Shown here piece by piece: positions 33,223 through 43,213 of a stretch of 54,436 nucleotides of DNA (the stretch's first letter is position 1; each line of letters begins with the position of its first letter). The stretch spans positions 1-54,436 of the forward strand of contig NZ_LJBR01000057.1 of NCBI RefSeq assembly GCF_001282115.1, read 5' to 3'. Both the position numbers and the translations under genes were made by a program. This stretch comes from Streptomyces sp. NRRL B-24085. GTDB taxonomy: Bacteria > Actinomycetota > Actinomycetes > Streptomycetales > Streptomycetaceae. Under the pieces are notes generated by a model that saw only the letters and a program-made list of their open reading frames with translations, did not search any database and had not been told where the DNA came from.

Positions 33223-34013
33223 AGGTCCTCGCCCTGGTGGAGGGTGAGGACCGCGTCCTCGGGGACCAGGCCGAGGTCACGCGCGTATGCGCCGAACGCC
33301 GCGGCCGCGGCACCGGTCGCCGGGTCCTCGACGACACCGCCGACCGGGAACGGGTCACGGACGTGGAAGACGGTGGCCGACTCCCGCCACACCAACTGGA
33401 CCGTGGTCAGGTCCAACCGGTGCATCAGGGCTTCGAGCCGGGCGAAGTCGTACGCCAGCTCCGCGAGACGCGCGCGGGTCGCCGCCGCCAGGACGAGGTG
33501 GCGGGCACCGGCGAACGCGACCCGGGGCGGGAACGCCGGGTCGAGATCGCCGGCCGGCCAGTCGAGCGCAGCCAGCGCCTCCGCGAGGTCCGCGTCGGAG
33601 ACCTCGTCGACGTGTGGCTCCACGCTGGTGAGCGTGGCCCGCAAGGTCCCGTCCTCCTCCGCCACCGACACCGGCACGGTCCCGGCAGGGGTGGCGAACA
33701 CCAGCTCTCCCGGGCCGATCCGCTCGGCCAGCGCGAGGGCGGTCGCGACGGTGGCGTGCCCGCAGAACGGCACCTCGGCCTTGGGGCTGAAGTAGCGGAT
33801 ACGGAACGTCCGCCCCTCCGGTCCCTCCAGCCCCTCGGGCGGGGCGGTGAGGAACGCGGACTCCGAGTACCCGAGCTCGGCGGCGACGGCCAGCATGTCG
33901 CCGTCGGACAGCGCGGTGGCGTCCAGCACGACGCCGGCGGGGTTGCCGCCCTCGGGGCTGCTGGAGAAGGCGGTGTAGCGCAGGACCTCGGGCCGGGGCG
34001 CGTTCGTCGTCAT
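33138..34013 (-). CDS. PhzF-family isomerase/epimerase
   Basis: A 291-residue PhzF-like protein of the diaminopimelate-epimerase fold. Typical blocks are VLRYTAFSSSPEGGNPAGVVLD at the start, AAELGYSESAFL with the usual catalytic glutamate, RIRYFSPKAEVPFCGHATVA and GVVEDPATGAAAAAFGAY. Members isomerise small acids, as PhzF does in phenazine synthesis, but this gene has no phenazine context and is probably a housekeeping or detoxifying relative. ATG is at 34013. Its C-terminal coding end is part of the duplicated segment at 33102-33222. It lies 42 bases after the GH15 gene on the same strand. Confidence 0.9.
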   Translation of the reverse strand: MTTNAPRPEVLRYTAFSSSPEGGNPAGVVLDATALSDGDMLAVAAELGYSESAFLTAPPEGLEGPEGRTFRIRYFSPKAEVPFCGHATVATALALAERIGPGELVFATPAGTVPVSVAEEDGTLRATLTSVEPHVDEVSDADLAEALAALDWPAGDLDPAFPPRVAFAGARHLVLAAATRARLAELAYDFARLEALMHRLDLTTVQLVWRESATVFHVRDPFPVGGVVEDPATGAAAAAFGAYARDLGLVPEDAVLTLHQGEDLGRPGELTVTLRPGDPRVRVAGTGARIG

Positions 34014-34055
34014 GCTGACGGCAACGTGGGACCAGGTGGCGGCTATTCCGGGTGC

Positions 34056-35876
<1,821 letters not shown>

Positions 35877-35935
35877 CGCAGCCTCCTGCCGATCAGCCTA
35901 GGCAGGTTCCGCCGCGGGTGTCAGGGGAACCGTCC

Positions 35936-36715
35936 TCACACCGTGAGGACCCGCAGCCCCGCCTCCTCGAACCGCCGGATCGTCTCGGGGGCCGCCGCCG
36001 AGTCCGTGACCAGGGTGCCGACCTGCCCGGCGGCGCAGATCCGGGCGAACGCCCGCTGCCCCAGCTTGCTGGAGTCGGCGGCCACGACGACCCGTTCGGC
36101 CCGCTCGCACAGCAGCCGGTTGATCGCGGCCTCCGCCTCGTCGTGGGCGGCGGCACCGTGCGTGACGTCGAACGCGACGACCCCCAGGACCGCCACGTCG
36201 AGCGTCACCTGACCGAGCACCCCGTCCGCGAGCGGCCCGACGAGCTCGTACGACTGCGGACGCGCGACCCCGCCGGTCAGCACGATCTTGAACTGGGGGC
36301 GTACCGCCAGCTCATTGGCGATGTTGAGCGCGTTGGTGACGATCGTCAGGCCAGGGGAGCCGCCGGAGAGGTCTCCGCGCACGGCGAGGGCCCTGGCCAC
36401 CTCGGTGGTGGTCGTGCCGCCGGTCAGTCCGACGGCCTCGCCGGGCGCGATCAGTTCCCCGACCGCCTTCGCGATGCGCTGCTTCTCGGAGGCGTGGCGG
36501 GCCGTCTTGTACCGCAGGGGCAGCTCGTACGAGACGCCGTGCACGACCGCCCCGCCCCGGGTGCGCACCAGCATCTGCTGCTCGGCGAGCTGGTCGAAGT
36601 CACGGCGGATGGTCGCCGCCGAGACCTCCAGGTCGGCGGCCGCCTCCTCGACGTCCAGCCGGCCCCGCTCGACGAGCAGTTCCAGCAGCGCCTTCCAACG
36701 GGCGTCCCGCGACAT
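35936..36715 (-). CDS. DeoR/GlpR-family regulator
   Basis: A 259-residue sugar-phosphate-responsive repressor. The N-terminal helix-turn-helix reads RWKALLELLVERGRLDVEEA and VSAATIRRDFDQLAEQQMLV, with the conserved TRGGAV turn. The C-terminal domain has VGLTGGTTTTEVARAL, IVTNALNIANEL, VVVAADSSKLGQRAF and an RpiA/ISOCOT-like fold that senses sugar phosphates. ATG at 36715 follows GGAGG at seven bases; GTG at 36721 is too close to that site. It is divergent from the SIS-isomerase and aldolase genes, and a 7-bp inverted repeat lies between them, so it probably represses both units. Confidence 0.92.
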   Translation of the reverse strand: MSRDARWKALLELLVERGRLDVEEAAADLEVSAATIRRDFDQLAEQQMLVRTRGGAVVHGVSYELPLRYKTARHASEKQRIAKAVGELIAPGEAVGLTGGTTTTEVARALAVRGDLSGGSPGLTIVTNALNIANELAVRPQFKIVLTGGVARPQSYELVGPLADGVLGQVTLDVAVLGVVAFDVTHGAAAHDEAEAAINRLLCERAERVVVAADSSKLGQRAFARICAAGQVGTLVTDSAAAPETIRRFEEAGLRVLTV

Positions 36716-36776
36716 CCGCACCCTCCGTCCCTCGCCCTCCCGGCGACCCTAGCGCACCCTTCCTCCGTGCAGATGC

Positions 36777-36819
36777 TTGATTGTGCTCGAAACATGGCTA
36801 TATCTTGCAAGAACAATCA
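36777..36819 (+). promoter_or_regulatory. Promoter/operator region of the SIS-aldolase operon
   Basis: TTGATT (36777-36782) and TATCTT (36801-36806) are 18 bases apart. The inverted repeat TGATTGT (36778-36784) and ACAATCA (36813-36819) spans the promoter. The tract is markedly AT-rich for this genome. It lies between the divergent DeoR-type gene and the SIS gene. Confidence 0.55.
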
Positions 36820-36839
36820 CAGCGACCGAGGGGTACGGC

Positions 36840-37724
36840 ATGACTCATGTCGAGGACGAGCTGACCAGCCAGCCCGCGTGCTGGACCCGGGCCGCGAGCG
36901 AGGCGCCACGCCACTCCGGCGCGCTTCCGGCGGCCGGGGAGCGGGTCGCGATCGTCGGATGCGGCACCTCGTACTTCATGGCGCAGGCGGCCGCGGTGCT
37001 CAGGGAGCACGCGGGGCAGGGCGAGACCGACGCCTTCGCCGCCTCCGAGTTCCCGGCCGGCCGCGCGTACGACCGGGTCCTCGCCCTCACCCGCTCCGGC
37101 ACCACCACCGAAGTACTCGACCTGCTCGGGCGGTTGAAGGGCAGCACCCGCACCACCGCGGTCACCGCCGACCCGGACACCCCCGTCATGACCGCAGCCG
37201 ACGAGGTCGTCGTCCTCGACTTCGCCGACGAACGCTCCGTCGTCCAGACCCGGTTCGCGACCACCGCCCTCACCCTGCTCCGCGCCCACCTGGGCCTGCA
37301 CACCGACGCCGTGGTCGCCGACGCCCGCACCGCGCTCTCGACGCCCCTTCCCGAAGGGCTCGTCGACTGCACGCAGTTCACCTTCCTCGGCCGCGGCTGG
37401 ACGGTGGGACTGGCCCACGAGGCCGGACTGAAGATGCGCGAGGCCTGTCTCGCCTGGACCGAGGCCTACCCGGCGATGGAGTACCGGCACGGCCCCATCA
37501 GCGTCACCACCCGCGGCACTGCCACCTGGATGCTCGGCGAGGCTCCCGAGGGCCTGGCCGAACAGGTGCGGGATACCGGCGCACTGTGGGTGCCGGGCAC
37601 CCTGGACCCCCTCGCCGAACTGGTCCGCGTGCAGCGCCTCGCGGTCGCCGTCGCCGCGGCCCGCGGCCTCGACCCGGACCGGCCCCGCCACCTCACCCGC
37701 TCGGTGATCCTCGCCCGCCCCTAG
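36840..37724 (+). CDS. SIS-domain sugar-phosphate isomerase/deaminase (AgaS-like)
   Basis: A 294-residue protein with two SIS domains. The first has ERVAIVGCGTSYFMAQAAA and VLALTRSGTTTEVLDLLGRL, with the serine/threonine-rich phosphosugar loop (SGTTTE). The second has FTFLGRGWTVGLAHEAGLKMREACLAW and AMEYRHGPISVTTRG, as in GlmS and AgaS. It is shorter than typical AgaS (~380 residues). The likely reaction is isomerisation with deamination of an amino-sugar phosphate. ATG at 36840 follows GAGGGG. The gene is followed after eight bases by the class II aldolase, giving a compact amino-sugar or ketose-phosphate route. Confidence 0.87.
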   Translation: MTHVEDELTSQPACWTRAASEAPRHSGALPAAGERVAIVGCGTSYFMAQAAAVLREHAGQGETDAFAASEFPAGRAYDRVLALTRSGTTTEVLDLLGRLKGSTRTTAVTADPDTPVMTAADEVVVLDFADERSVVQTRFATTALTLLRAHLGLHTDAVVADARTALSTPLPEGLVDCTQFTFLGRGWTVGLAHEAGLKMREACLAWTEAYPAMEYRHGPISVTTRGTATWMLGEAPEGLAEQVRDTGALWVPGTLDPLAELVRVQRLAVAVAAARGLDPDRPRHLTRSVILARP

Positions 37725-37732
37725 GAGACGTC

Positions 37733-38584
37733 GTGCCCCTGGTCACCACCGGCGAGCTCGTCACCCGTGCCGCCGGCACCCGTTCCGCGGTCGCCGCCTT
37801 CAACATCATCACCCTGGAACACGTCGAGGCCGTCGTCGCCGCCGCCGAGTCCCTGGACTCGCCGGTCGTCCTCCAGGTCAGCGAGAACGCCGTCAAGTTC
37901 CGCCAGGGCCGCCTCCACCCGCTCGCCCGGGCCGCCGTCGCCGCGGCCGAACGCGCCGCCGTACCCGTCGCACTGCACCTCGACCACGTCAAGAGCGACG
38001 ACCTGCTGCGCCAGGCGGCCGACGCGGGATGCAGCTCCGTCATGTACGACGCGGCCCACCTGCCCTACGCCGAGAACCTCGCCGCGACCCGGGCCGCGGC
38101 CGACTGGGCGCACTCCCAAGGGCTCTGGATCGAGGCGGAGTTGGGCGAGGTCGGCGGCAAGAACGGCGCACCCCCGCTCGACGCCCACGCCCCCGGCGCC
38201 CGCACCGACCCCGCCGAGGCCCGCGCCTTCGTCACCGACTCCGGTGTGGACGCCCTCGCCGTGGCCGTCGGCAGCGCCCACGCGATGACCGAGCGCACCG
38301 CCACGCTCGACCACGACCTCCTCAAGCGCCTGTCCGGCGCCCTGGACGTCCCTCTCGTGCTGCACGGCTCCTCCGGTGTCCGCGACGAGGAACTCACCGC
38401 GGCCGTCGCGGGCGGCATCGCCAAGGTCAACGTCGGCACCGCGCTCAACCTCGCCCTGACCGGCGCGCTCCGGGACCACCTCGCGGCCCACCCCGACGCG
38501 GTGGACCCGCGCACCTACCTGAGGAGCGGAAGGGACGCCATGACCGGGGCCGCCCGGCGGATCATCACGCTGCTCGCGCGGTGA
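37733..38584 (+). CDS. Class II ketose-bisphosphate aldolase
   Basis: A 283-residue zinc-dependent aldolase of the fructose/tagatose-bisphosphate type. SAVAAFNIITLEHVEAVVAAA begins the barrel, VALHLDHVKSDDLL has the catalytic aspartate and zinc ligand histidine (Asp84, His85), WIEAELGEVGGKNG carries the glutamate ligand region, AVAVGSAHAM and LVLHGSSGVRDEEL give further histidine and phosphate-binding positions, and GIAKVNVGTALNLA ends the phosphate site. GTG at 37733 follows AGGAG. Together with the SIS gene it would cleave tagatose-1,6-bisphosphate or a related ester to triose phosphates. Its 3' end overlaps the convergent methyltransferase by 20 bases. Confidence 0.92.
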   Translation: MPLVTTGELVTRAAGTRSAVAAFNIITLEHVEAVVAAAESLDSPVVLQVSENAVKFRQGRLHPLARAAVAAAERAAVPVALHLDHVKSDDLLRQAADAGCSSVMYDAAHLPYAENLAATRAAADWAHSQGLWIEAELGEVGGKNGAPPLDAHAPGARTDPAEARAFVTDSGVDALAVAVGSAHAMTERTATLDHDLLKRLSGALDVPLVLHGSSGVRDEELTAAVAGGIAKVNVGTALNLALTGALRDHLAAHPDAVDPRTYLRSGRDAMTGAARRIITLLAR

Positions 38585-39371
38585 GGACGGGCTGGTAGAA
38601 CCCACTGGACGCCGGATCGTGCCAGCGCACGTCGGCGAAACCGGCGGCGGTCACGAACTCCGTGAGCCGCGCGCGGGTCAGCGCCCACGACGTCGTACGG
38701 CGGACGCGGACCGCCCAGTCGTCCCCGCCGCCGGACAGGAGCTGGAAGTACTCCTGGTCGTAGCGCTCGCCGTCCGGGTGCCAGTGCCACAACTGGAAGG
38801 TGATCACCCGGCCGTCGGGGCCCTCCGAGACCTGCGGGGGAGCGGCTCCCGGCCGGGTCCTCCGGAGCTCGTCGTAATCCCTGAGCGTGAGCAGCAACAG
38901 GCCCCCGTCCCGCAGCACCCGCCGCATGCCCGCCAGGGCCGCCGCCACGTCCGGGGCCGTCAGCAGGTGGGCCAGCGAGTTGTCGGCGCAGACGACCGCG
39001 TCGAAGACCGACGCCGCGAACGGCAGCCGTCGCATGTCCGCGGCGGCCGCCGGCAGCCGGGCGCCGCGCGACGCCGCCTCCGCCGCGGCACGCATGACCG
39101 CGACGGGACTGAGATCGCTGCCGACGACCCGGTGTCCGGCCAGCGCCAGCCCGATCGCCTGGGTCCCGATCCCGCACGAGCAGTCCAGCACCCGGCGCGG
39201 ACCCGGCCCGAGGAGCGCGCCCAGCGCAGCCGCCTGCCGGGCCATGCTCGCGTCCCAGTCCGGGAAGATCCGGTGGTAGTCCGGAGCGAGTGAGTCGTAG
39301 AAGTCCCTCGCCGAGGAAGCCGGGGAAGCCGGGGAAGCCGGGGAGGCAGGGGAATCCGGGGATTCAGTCAC
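38565..39371 (-). CDS. SAM-dependent methyltransferase with SPA-repeat N-terminus
   Basis: A 268-residue class I methyltransferase. Motif I is RRVLDCSCGIGTQAIGLA, followed by GHRVVGSDLSPVAVMRAA, RLPFAASVFDAVVCADNSLAHL and VLRDGGLLLLTLRDYDELR. The N-terminus has a Ser-Pro-Ala repeat (SPASPASPASPA) encoded by a 9-bp DNA repeat at 39319-39363. GTG at 39371 overlaps the stop of the RlmG-like gene by eight bases, so translation is probably coupled. The acceptor is unknown; small-molecule or sarcosine/glycine-type substrates are possible. Confidence 0.87.
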   Translation of the reverse strand: MTESPDSPASPASPASPASSARDFYDSLAPDYHRIFPDWDASMARQAAALGALLGPGPRRVLDCSCGIGTQAIGLALAGHRVVGSDLSPVAVMRAAAEAASRGARLPAAAADMRRLPFAASVFDAVVCADNSLAHLLTAPDVAAALAGMRRVLRDGGLLLLTLRDYDELRRTRPGAAPPQVSEGPDGRVITFQLWHWHPDGERYDQEYFQLLSGGGDDWAVRVRRTTSWALTRARLTEFVTAAGFADVRWHDPASSGFYQPVLTARAA

Positions 39372-40518
39372 TCGACCTTTTTACCGCCTTGAGCACCACG
39401 AACTTGCGGTCGCTCGCGACCAGTTGACTGTCGCCGAACAGTTTCCGCAGCTTCACGTGGTACCCGAGGTGCCGGTTCCCGACCACCCACAGCTCGCCAC
39501 CGGGCCGTAGCGTCCTGCGCGCACCCGAGAACATCCGCCAGGCCGTCGCGTCGGTCGTGGCCTGGTGGGAGTGGAAGGGCGGGTTGTTCAGGACGAGGTC
39601 GACGCTGTCCGCCGCGACCCCCGCCAGACCGTCCCCGACCCGGAACTCCGCCTGCCCCGGCACCCCGTTCGCCTTGTACGTCCCCTCCGCCGAGGCCACG
39701 GCCTGGAAGGACTCGTCGACGAACAGCACCTCGGCCTCGGGGTTGGCGAGAGCCATGGCCGTACCGACGATTCCGTTGCCGCAGCCCAGGTCCACGATCC
39801 GCCGGTGGCCGCGGCCGTCCGGCAGGTGCTGGAGGAAGAACCGGGTGCCGATGTCGAGCCGGTCCGCGCAGAAGACGCCCGCGTGGTTGACGACGGGCCG
39901 CCCGGAGACGGCACCGATGCCGTCCGGGAGCGTGTAGCCGTACGGCCACGGGTTGGCGGGCCGTTCGAGCGACGGCTCGGGCGTGCAGAAGACGAGCCGG
40001 GCCTTCTTCCGCGCCAGCGAGGTGCGGGTCGGGCCGAGGATCCGCTCGAACAGCTGGAGCGTGGAGGTGTGGATCTCCTTCACCATGCCGGTGCCGACGA
40101 CCACCGTGCCCTCGTGCACCGCCGGAGCCAGCCGCGAGAGCTGGTCCTCCAGCAGGGCCAGGCTCTTCGGCACGCGCACCAGCAGGACGTCGATCCGGTC
40201 GGGCGGCGGGTCCTGCGTGGTGAGCAGCCGCACGGTGCCGGGCTCGACACCGGCGCGAGCCAGGTTGGCGCGGGTCGCCTCCTGGCTCAGCCAGGAGTCC
40301 GTGATCTGCACCGGCCGGTGCGCCGCCAGCGCGGTGACCAGGGCGCCCCAGCGGTCCCCGACCACCACGACGGTGCCGGACAGCGCCACCCCCTCGTCCG
40401 CGAGATGCCCCAGCAGGTACTCGTCGGAGGCGTCCCAGGCGCGCAGCAGGTCGCGCGGGTCCTCGGGGAAACGGGTGAGGGCGAGTTCGCCCCAGGGCGT
40501 CGTCATTCGGTCGTCCAT
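39364..40518 (-). CDS. RlmG/RsmC-like rRNA methyltransferase
   Basis: A 384-residue protein with two methyltransferase-like halves. The N-terminal half (VVVVGDRWGALVTALAAHRP) is a degenerate Rossmann domain without a clear SAM motif. The C-terminal half is catalytic: RRIVDLGCGNGIVGTAMAL for SAM and VDLVLNNPPFHSHQ with the NPPF motif used by amino-methyltransferases acting on guanine or glutamine. This two-domain design is that of RlmG and RsmC, which make m2G in 23S or 16S rRNA. ATG at 40518 was chosen, with 40506 as an alternative. It is divergent from the AlkB-like gene with only 55 bases between. Confidence 0.9.
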   Translation of the reverse strand: MDDRMTTPWGELALTRFPEDPRDLLRAWDASDEYLLGHLADEGVALSGTVVVVGDRWGALVTALAAHRPVQITDSWLSQEATRANLARAGVEPGTVRLLTTQDPPPDRIDVLLVRVPKSLALLEDQLSRLAPAVHEGTVVVGTGMVKEIHTSTLQLFERILGPTRTSLARKKARLVFCTPEPSLERPANPWPYGYTLPDGIGAVSGRPVVNHAGVFCADRLDIGTRFFLQHLPDGRGHRRIVDLGCGNGIVGTAMALANPEAEVLFVDESFQAVASAEGTYKANGVPGQAEFRVGDGLAGVAADSVDLVLNNPPFHSHQATTDATAWRMFSGARRTLRPGGELWVVGNRHLGYHVKLRKLFGDSQLVASDRKFVVLKAVKRSSD

Positions 40519-40573
40519 CGTGCGTCCAGGCTATCGGAGCCGCAGCTCAGACCCCTCGGGCAGGATGGAACCC

Positions 40574-41215
40574 ATGGACGCCGAGCTGTTCCCCCGAGCC
40601 CGTACGGAGGTCGCGCCGGGCGCGGTGCACGTACCGGACTGGCTGGCCCCGGCACGGCAGCGCGAGCTGCTGGCGGCCTGCCGCCAGTGGGCGCGCCCGC
40701 CCGCCGGGCTGCGCACGGTCCGCACCCCGGGCGGCGGCACGATGACCGCGCGGCAGGTCTGCCTGGGCTGGCACTGGTACCCGTACGCCTACGCCCGCAC
40801 GGTCGTCGACGGCGACGGGGCACCGGTCAAGCCCTTCCCGCCGTGGCTGGGCGAGCTGGGCCGGGAGGCCGTGCGGGACGCCCTGGACACCGACGCCTCC
40901 GGATACGACATCGCGCTGATCAACTTCTACGACGGGGACGCCCGCATGGGCATGCACCGCGACAGCGACGAGAAGTCGGACGCGCCCGTGGTCTCCCTGA
41001 GCCTCGGCGACACCTGCGTCTTCCGCTTCGGCAACCCCGAGACCCGGACCAGGCCGTACACGGACGTCGAGCTGCGCAGCGGCGACCTGTTCGTCTTCGG
41101 CGGCCCGTCGAGGCTCGCGTACCACGGGGTCCCCCGCGTGCATCCGGGCACCGCGCCGCCCGAGTTGGGGCTGACGGGACGGCTGAACATCACGCTGCGG
41201 GTCAGCGGCCGCTAG
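40574..41215 (+). CDS. AlkB-like 2-oxoglutarate/Fe(II) dioxygenase
   Basis: A 213-residue AlkB-family protein. The iron ligands are visible as HRDSDEK (His128, Asp130) and the later LAYHGVPRV (His184). The 2-oxoglutarate-binding arginines are in GRLNITLRVSGR at the C-terminus. LINFYDGDARMGMHRD and GDLFVFGGPSR are the usual AlkB blocks, and the length matches E. coli AlkB. It would oxidatively demethylate alkylated bases in DNA or RNA. ATG at 40574 follows AGGATGGA; ATG at 40565 is in frame but badly placed relative to that site. Confidence 0.93.
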   Translation: MDAELFPRARTEVAPGAVHVPDWLAPARQRELLAACRQWARPPAGLRTVRTPGGGTMTARQVCLGWHWYPYAYARTVVDGDGAPVKPFPPWLGELGREAVRDALDTDASGYDIALINFYDGDARMGMHRDSDEKSDAPVVSLSLGDTCVFRFGNPETRTRPYTDVELRSGDLFVFGGPSRLAYHGVPRVHPGTAPPELGLTGRLNITLRVSGR

Positions 41216-41252
41216 CGCGGGACGGCCGGCGGATCATGGGAGACTCGCCCTC

Positions 41253-42497
41253 ATGAGCGGCAAGGCGGACCCCCGGACGGCGGGGGAAGGGACCACCTCG
41301 AGGGCGCGGCTGGACCGGGGGCGCGGTGCGCTCGGGCCCGCGTTGGAGCTCGTGCACACCGGACGGGCGCCCACCCGGGCCGTGCTCACCGCCGAACTCG
41401 GGGTCACCCGGGCGACGGCCGGCGCGGTCGCCGCCGAACTGGAGGCGCTCGGGCTGATCCGCGTCGACGCCCGGCCCACCGCGGCCGCCGGTTCGCAGGG
41501 CAGGCCCTCGCACCGGCTCGCGGTCGCCGAGGACGGCCCCGTCGTGCTGGCCGCGCAGGTGCACGCCGACGGCTTCCGGGCCGCCCTGGTCGGTCTGGGC
41601 GGCCGTATCGTCGCCACCGCCCCCGGCAGCGAGACCATCGACGCCGACCCGGCGAAGGTCCTCGGCTCCGTCGTGGAGGCGGGCGCCGACCTGCTGCGCT
41701 CGACGGGCAGGCGCTGCGTGGGCGCGGGACTCGCCGTGCCGTCCGCGGTCGCCGAACCCGACGGACTGGCCCTCAACCCCCTGCACCTGGCCTGGCCGGC
41801 GGGAGCCCCCGTCCGCCGTATCTTCGGCGAGTGCGTGCGCGCCGCCGGCCTCACCGGACCGGCCTTCGCGGGCAACGACGTCAACCTCGCCGCACTCGCC
41901 GAGCACCGCCACGGCGCCGGCCGCGGCGCCCGCGACCTGCTGTGCGTGGCGACCGGACACCGGGGCGTGGGCGGCGCCCTGGTGCTCGACGGGCGGCTGC
42001 ACACCGGCAGTTCGGGCCTCGCCCTGGAGGTCGGCCACCTCACCGTGAACCCCGAGGGCCGTCCCTGTCACTGCGGCAGCCGCGGCTGTCTGGACGTCGA
42101 GGCCGACCCGCTGGCCCTGCTCACGGCGGCGGGACTCGACCCCGGTCCCGAACAGTCCCTGCTCCGGCAGGCCGACGACCTCGTGCGCGACCACTACGAC
42201 GACCCCGCCGTCCGCAGGGCGGCCGAGTCGCTCATCGACCGCCTGGGCCTCGGGCTCGCCGGTCTGGTCAACATCCTCAACCCGGACCGGATCATCCTCG
42301 GCGGCCTCCACCGCACCCTCCTGGACGCCGACCCCGGGCGTCTGCGGGCCGTTGTCGCCGACCGCAGCCTGTGGGGGCAGAGCGGCGGCGTCCCCATCCT
42401 GGCCTGCACCCTGGACCACAACAGCCTCGTCGGAGCGGCCGAGCTGGCGTGGCAGCCGGTGCTGGACGACCCACTGGGGGCACTGGCCCGTGGCTGA
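41253..42497 (+). CDS. ROK-family transcriptional regulator
   Basis: A 414-residue protein with an N-terminal winged helix-turn-helix (ALELVHTGRAPTRAVLTAEL and VTRATAGAVAAELEALGLI) and a ROK sugar-kinase-like domain. Features of the latter are AGLAVPSAVAEPDGLALNPL, AFAGNDVNLAALAE, LALEVGHLTVNPEGRPCHCGSRGCLDVEA with the ROK zinc cluster (Cys-x-Cys-x4-Cys), and NPDRIILGGLH. It probably senses a sugar and regulates catabolic genes. The stop overlaps the GTG of the NUDIX gene by eight bases, so it heads a three-gene unit with NUDIX and RpiB-like genes. Confidence 0.92.
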   Translation: MSGKADPRTAGEGTTSRARLDRGRGALGPALELVHTGRAPTRAVLTAELGVTRATAGAVAAELEALGLIRVDARPTAAAGSQGRPSHRLAVAEDGPVVLAAQVHADGFRAALVGLGGRIVATAPGSETIDADPAKVLGSVVEAGADLLRSTGRRCVGAGLAVPSAVAEPDGLALNPLHLAWPAGAPVRRIFGECVRAAGLTGPAFAGNDVNLAALAEHRHGAGRGARDLLCVATGHRGVGGALVLDGRLHTGSSGLALEVGHLTVNPEGRPCHCGSRGCLDVEADPLALLTAAGLDPGPEQSLLRQADDLVRDHYDDPAVRRAAESLIDRLGLGLAGLVNILNPDRIILGGLHRTLLDADPGRLRAVVADRSLWGQSGGVPILACTLDHNSLVGAAELAWQPVLDDPLGALARG

Positions 42498-43212
42498 ACT
42501 GCTGGAGGCCGGGGGACTGCGCCTGGTCGAGGTGGCGGCCCCGGTGCTCCCGCCCGAGGCGCGGACGGCCATGGACCGCGCGTGGGGCGAGGCCGTCCTG
42601 GCCAACCCGGCCCTGTTCGACGGCCCGGTGGCGGTCTGCGCGGGGCTCTCCCGGCAGGCCCCGGACACCCTGGTCGTCTCCTGGTCCCGGACGACCTACC
42701 GCTACTTCGCCCTGCGCCGCGTCCCGGGCGCCACCGTCCTGCGGTCCCTGTTCGTGAGCGTGGTGCAGCCGACGGAGGACGGACGCGTCGTGGTGGGCCG
42801 CATGTCCTCGGCCACGGCCGCGCCCGGCCGCTGGCAGTTCCCCGGCGGATCGGTGGAACCGCCCACCGGCCCTGAGCCGCTCGACGAGCACGCCCTGCGC
42901 CGCCACGCCGCGGTGGAGCTGGCCGAGGAGACGGGCGTCGGCCTGTCGCCCGCCGACCTCACCCGCTGTCTGGTGACCTACGGCGAGGACGGCCAGGTCG
43001 GCGTCCACTACCTGGCGCCGCCGCTGCCCGCGCCCCTGCTCCACGAGCGTTTCGAGGCGCTCGTGGCCGCGGAGACGGCACGCGGGCGCGCCCCCGAGTT
43101 CGACCGGATCGTCCTCGTCGGCTCACCGGCCGAGCTGCCGGATCTCGCCGGCCCGCACGTGGTCTACCTGGAACCCGTGGTCCGTTGGACGCACCGCCGA
43201 GTAGGCTCGTGA
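42490..43212 (+). CDS. NUDIX hydrolase, divergent signature
   Basis: A 240-residue protein with a NUDIX core: GRWQFPGGSVEPPTGP is followed by an insertion and then LRRHAAVELAEETGVGLS. The canonical box is G-x5-E-x7-R-E-U-x-E-E-x-G-U. Here the segment between the first Glu and the EE-helix is lengthened, and the Arg of the RE pair is replaced by Val, while the EE pair is kept. The N-terminal ~95 residues are a separate small domain (AMDRAWGEAVLANPALFDGP), as seen in some plant and actinobacterial NUDIX proteins. GTG at 42490 overlaps the ROK gene. The nucleotide-sugar or nucleotide substrate is unknown. Confidence 0.85.
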   Translation: MAELLEAGGLRLVEVAAPVLPPEARTAMDRAWGEAVLANPALFDGPVAVCAGLSRQAPDTLVVSWSRTTYRYFALRRVPGATVLRSLFVSVVQPTEDGRVVVGRMSSATAAPGRWQFPGGSVEPPTGPEPLDEHALRRHAAVELAEETGVGLSPADLTRCLVTYGEDGQVGVHYLAPPLPAPLLHERFEALVAAETARGRAPEFDRIVLVGSPAELPDLAGPHVVYLEPVVRWTHRRVGS

Positions 43213-43213
43213 C

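Noticed and set aside
33138..34013. Phenazine biosynthesis locus
   Set aside because: Only a PhzF-family gene is present; no other phz genes occur, and PhzF homologues are widespread outside phenazine producers.
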